Below are positions 16,066 through 16,308 of a DNA stretch of 16,308 bases, piece after piece (position 1 is the first letter of the stretch; the number at the start of each line of letters is the position of its first letter). The notes below the pieces were generated by a model. That model was not told the origin of the DNA and searched no databases. It was given only the letters and a program-made list of their open reading frames with translations. Source of the stretch: an uncultured Lachnospiraceae bacterium. Lineage in GTDB: Bacteria > Bacillota > Clostridia > Lachnospirales > Lachnospiraceae. The stretch is taken from NCBI GenBank assembly GCA_937877165.1, contig CALEFO010000157.1:1-16308 (forward strand), in the 5' to 3' direction. The translations under genes and the position numbers were made by a program.

Positions 16066-16104
16066 TGGCAGAGAGCTCCTGTACATGGCTTCTGCCATTT
16101 TCTT
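16066..16104 (+). terminator. Rho-independent terminator of nrdDG
   Basis: TGGCAGA pairs with TCTGCCA, with an inner AGC/GCT helix, followed by a T-rich tail (ATTTTCTTT). It is 33 nt after the nrdG stop. Confidence 0.65.
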
Positions 16105-16188
16105 TGCTTGCGCATTACTGCTCCCGTATGCTCCGTTCCAGTCACAGAAAGTTATCGGACGGTTCACAAAATATTTCGAACGAATCTG

Positions 16189-16217
16189 CTGAATATTCCG
16201 TCTGATTCGGATATAAT
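16189..16217 (+). promoter_or_regulatory. Predicted promoter of the antitoxin-like gene
   Basis: A perfect TATAAT (-10, 16212-16217) lies 37 nt before the ATG, with a weak CTGAAT at the -35 position (17-bp spacer). Confidence 0.5.
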
Positions 16218-16253
16218 GAGGGTGAGTCAAATCACGAAGGGAGGAACCATACT

Positions 16254-16308
16254 ATGTCGATTACTGCGACGGAACTGAAAAGCAATCTCGGAAAGTATCT
16301 TCTGCTTG
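16254..16308 (+). CDS. Phd/YefM-family antitoxin, N-terminus only (cut by window edge)
   Basis: Only the first 18 codons are present: MSITATELKSNLGKYLLL. This is the characteristic N-terminus of Phd/YefM (prevent-host-death) antitoxins, in which ATELKxNLGKYL forms the first helix of the DNA-binding dimer. AGGGAGG (16238-16244) precedes the ATG at 9-nt spacing, and a promoter with a perfect -10 is just upstream. Such proteins bind and neutralise a partner toxin, often RelE- or Doc-like, and repress their own operon. The toxin gene, if present, would lie beyond the window. Family call rests on 18 residues. Confidence 0.7.
   Translation, partial: MSITATELKSNLGKYLLL

Overview
The window looks like the chromosome of an anaerobic, low-to-mid-GC Gram-positive gut or rumen bacterium, most likely a Lachnospiraceae-type Firmicute. 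The signs are purine-rich AAGGAGG ribosome sites, YesM/YesN-type carbohydrate sensing, a sugar ABC importer without its own ATPase, and an oxygen-sensitive class III ribonucleotide reductase. No rRNA, tRNA, IS element or CRISPR array is visible.

Positions 1-11155 form a catabolic locus that I read as uptake and intracellular breakdown of galacturonate oligomers from pectin. On the minus strand are a YesM-like sensor kinase and a YesN-like AraC response regulator whose reading frames overlap, followed by a GH28 (polygalacturonase-family) enzyme with no signal peptide. Divergent on the plus strand are a lipoprotein substrate-binding protein, a hairpin terminator or attenuator, two sugar permeases, a second (cupin) AraC regulator, and a GH4 enzyme with the CHEV motif of alpha-galacturonidases. 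The expected flow is: the kinase senses an extracellular sugar; the ABC importer brings in short oligogalacturonides; GH28 and GH4 cut them to galacturonate in the cytoplasm. No secreted pectinase and no ABC ATPase lie here, so both must be encoded elsewhere.

Positions 11183-12533 hold a convergent gene, ending at a shared bidirectional terminator, for a rhodanese domain fused to a TtcA-like PP-loop thiolation enzyme. It has its own promoter.

Positions 12540-16104 hold nrdD and nrdG, the anaerobic ribonucleoside-triphosphate reductase and its radical-SAM activase. A long leader before nrdD carries a pair of NrdR-box-like sites exactly 32 bp apart. The 216-bp nrdD-nrdG spacer is packed with five consecutive stem-loops. 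At the right edge a Phd/YefM-type antitoxin gene begins and is cut off by the window.

The most unusual signal is a dispersed, structured intergenic element. The modules GCCGCAG-N5-CTGCGGC followed by a GTGACATC-type hairpin occur at the 3' end of the GH28 gene and again between nrdD and nrdG. A 24-bp block (21 of 24 identical) containing TTCGGCAAAACCGC is shared by the nrdD-nrdG spacer and the leader of the cupin AraC gene, which has a GACATC hairpin too. I suggest a mobile or repeat element family inserted at operon boundaries.
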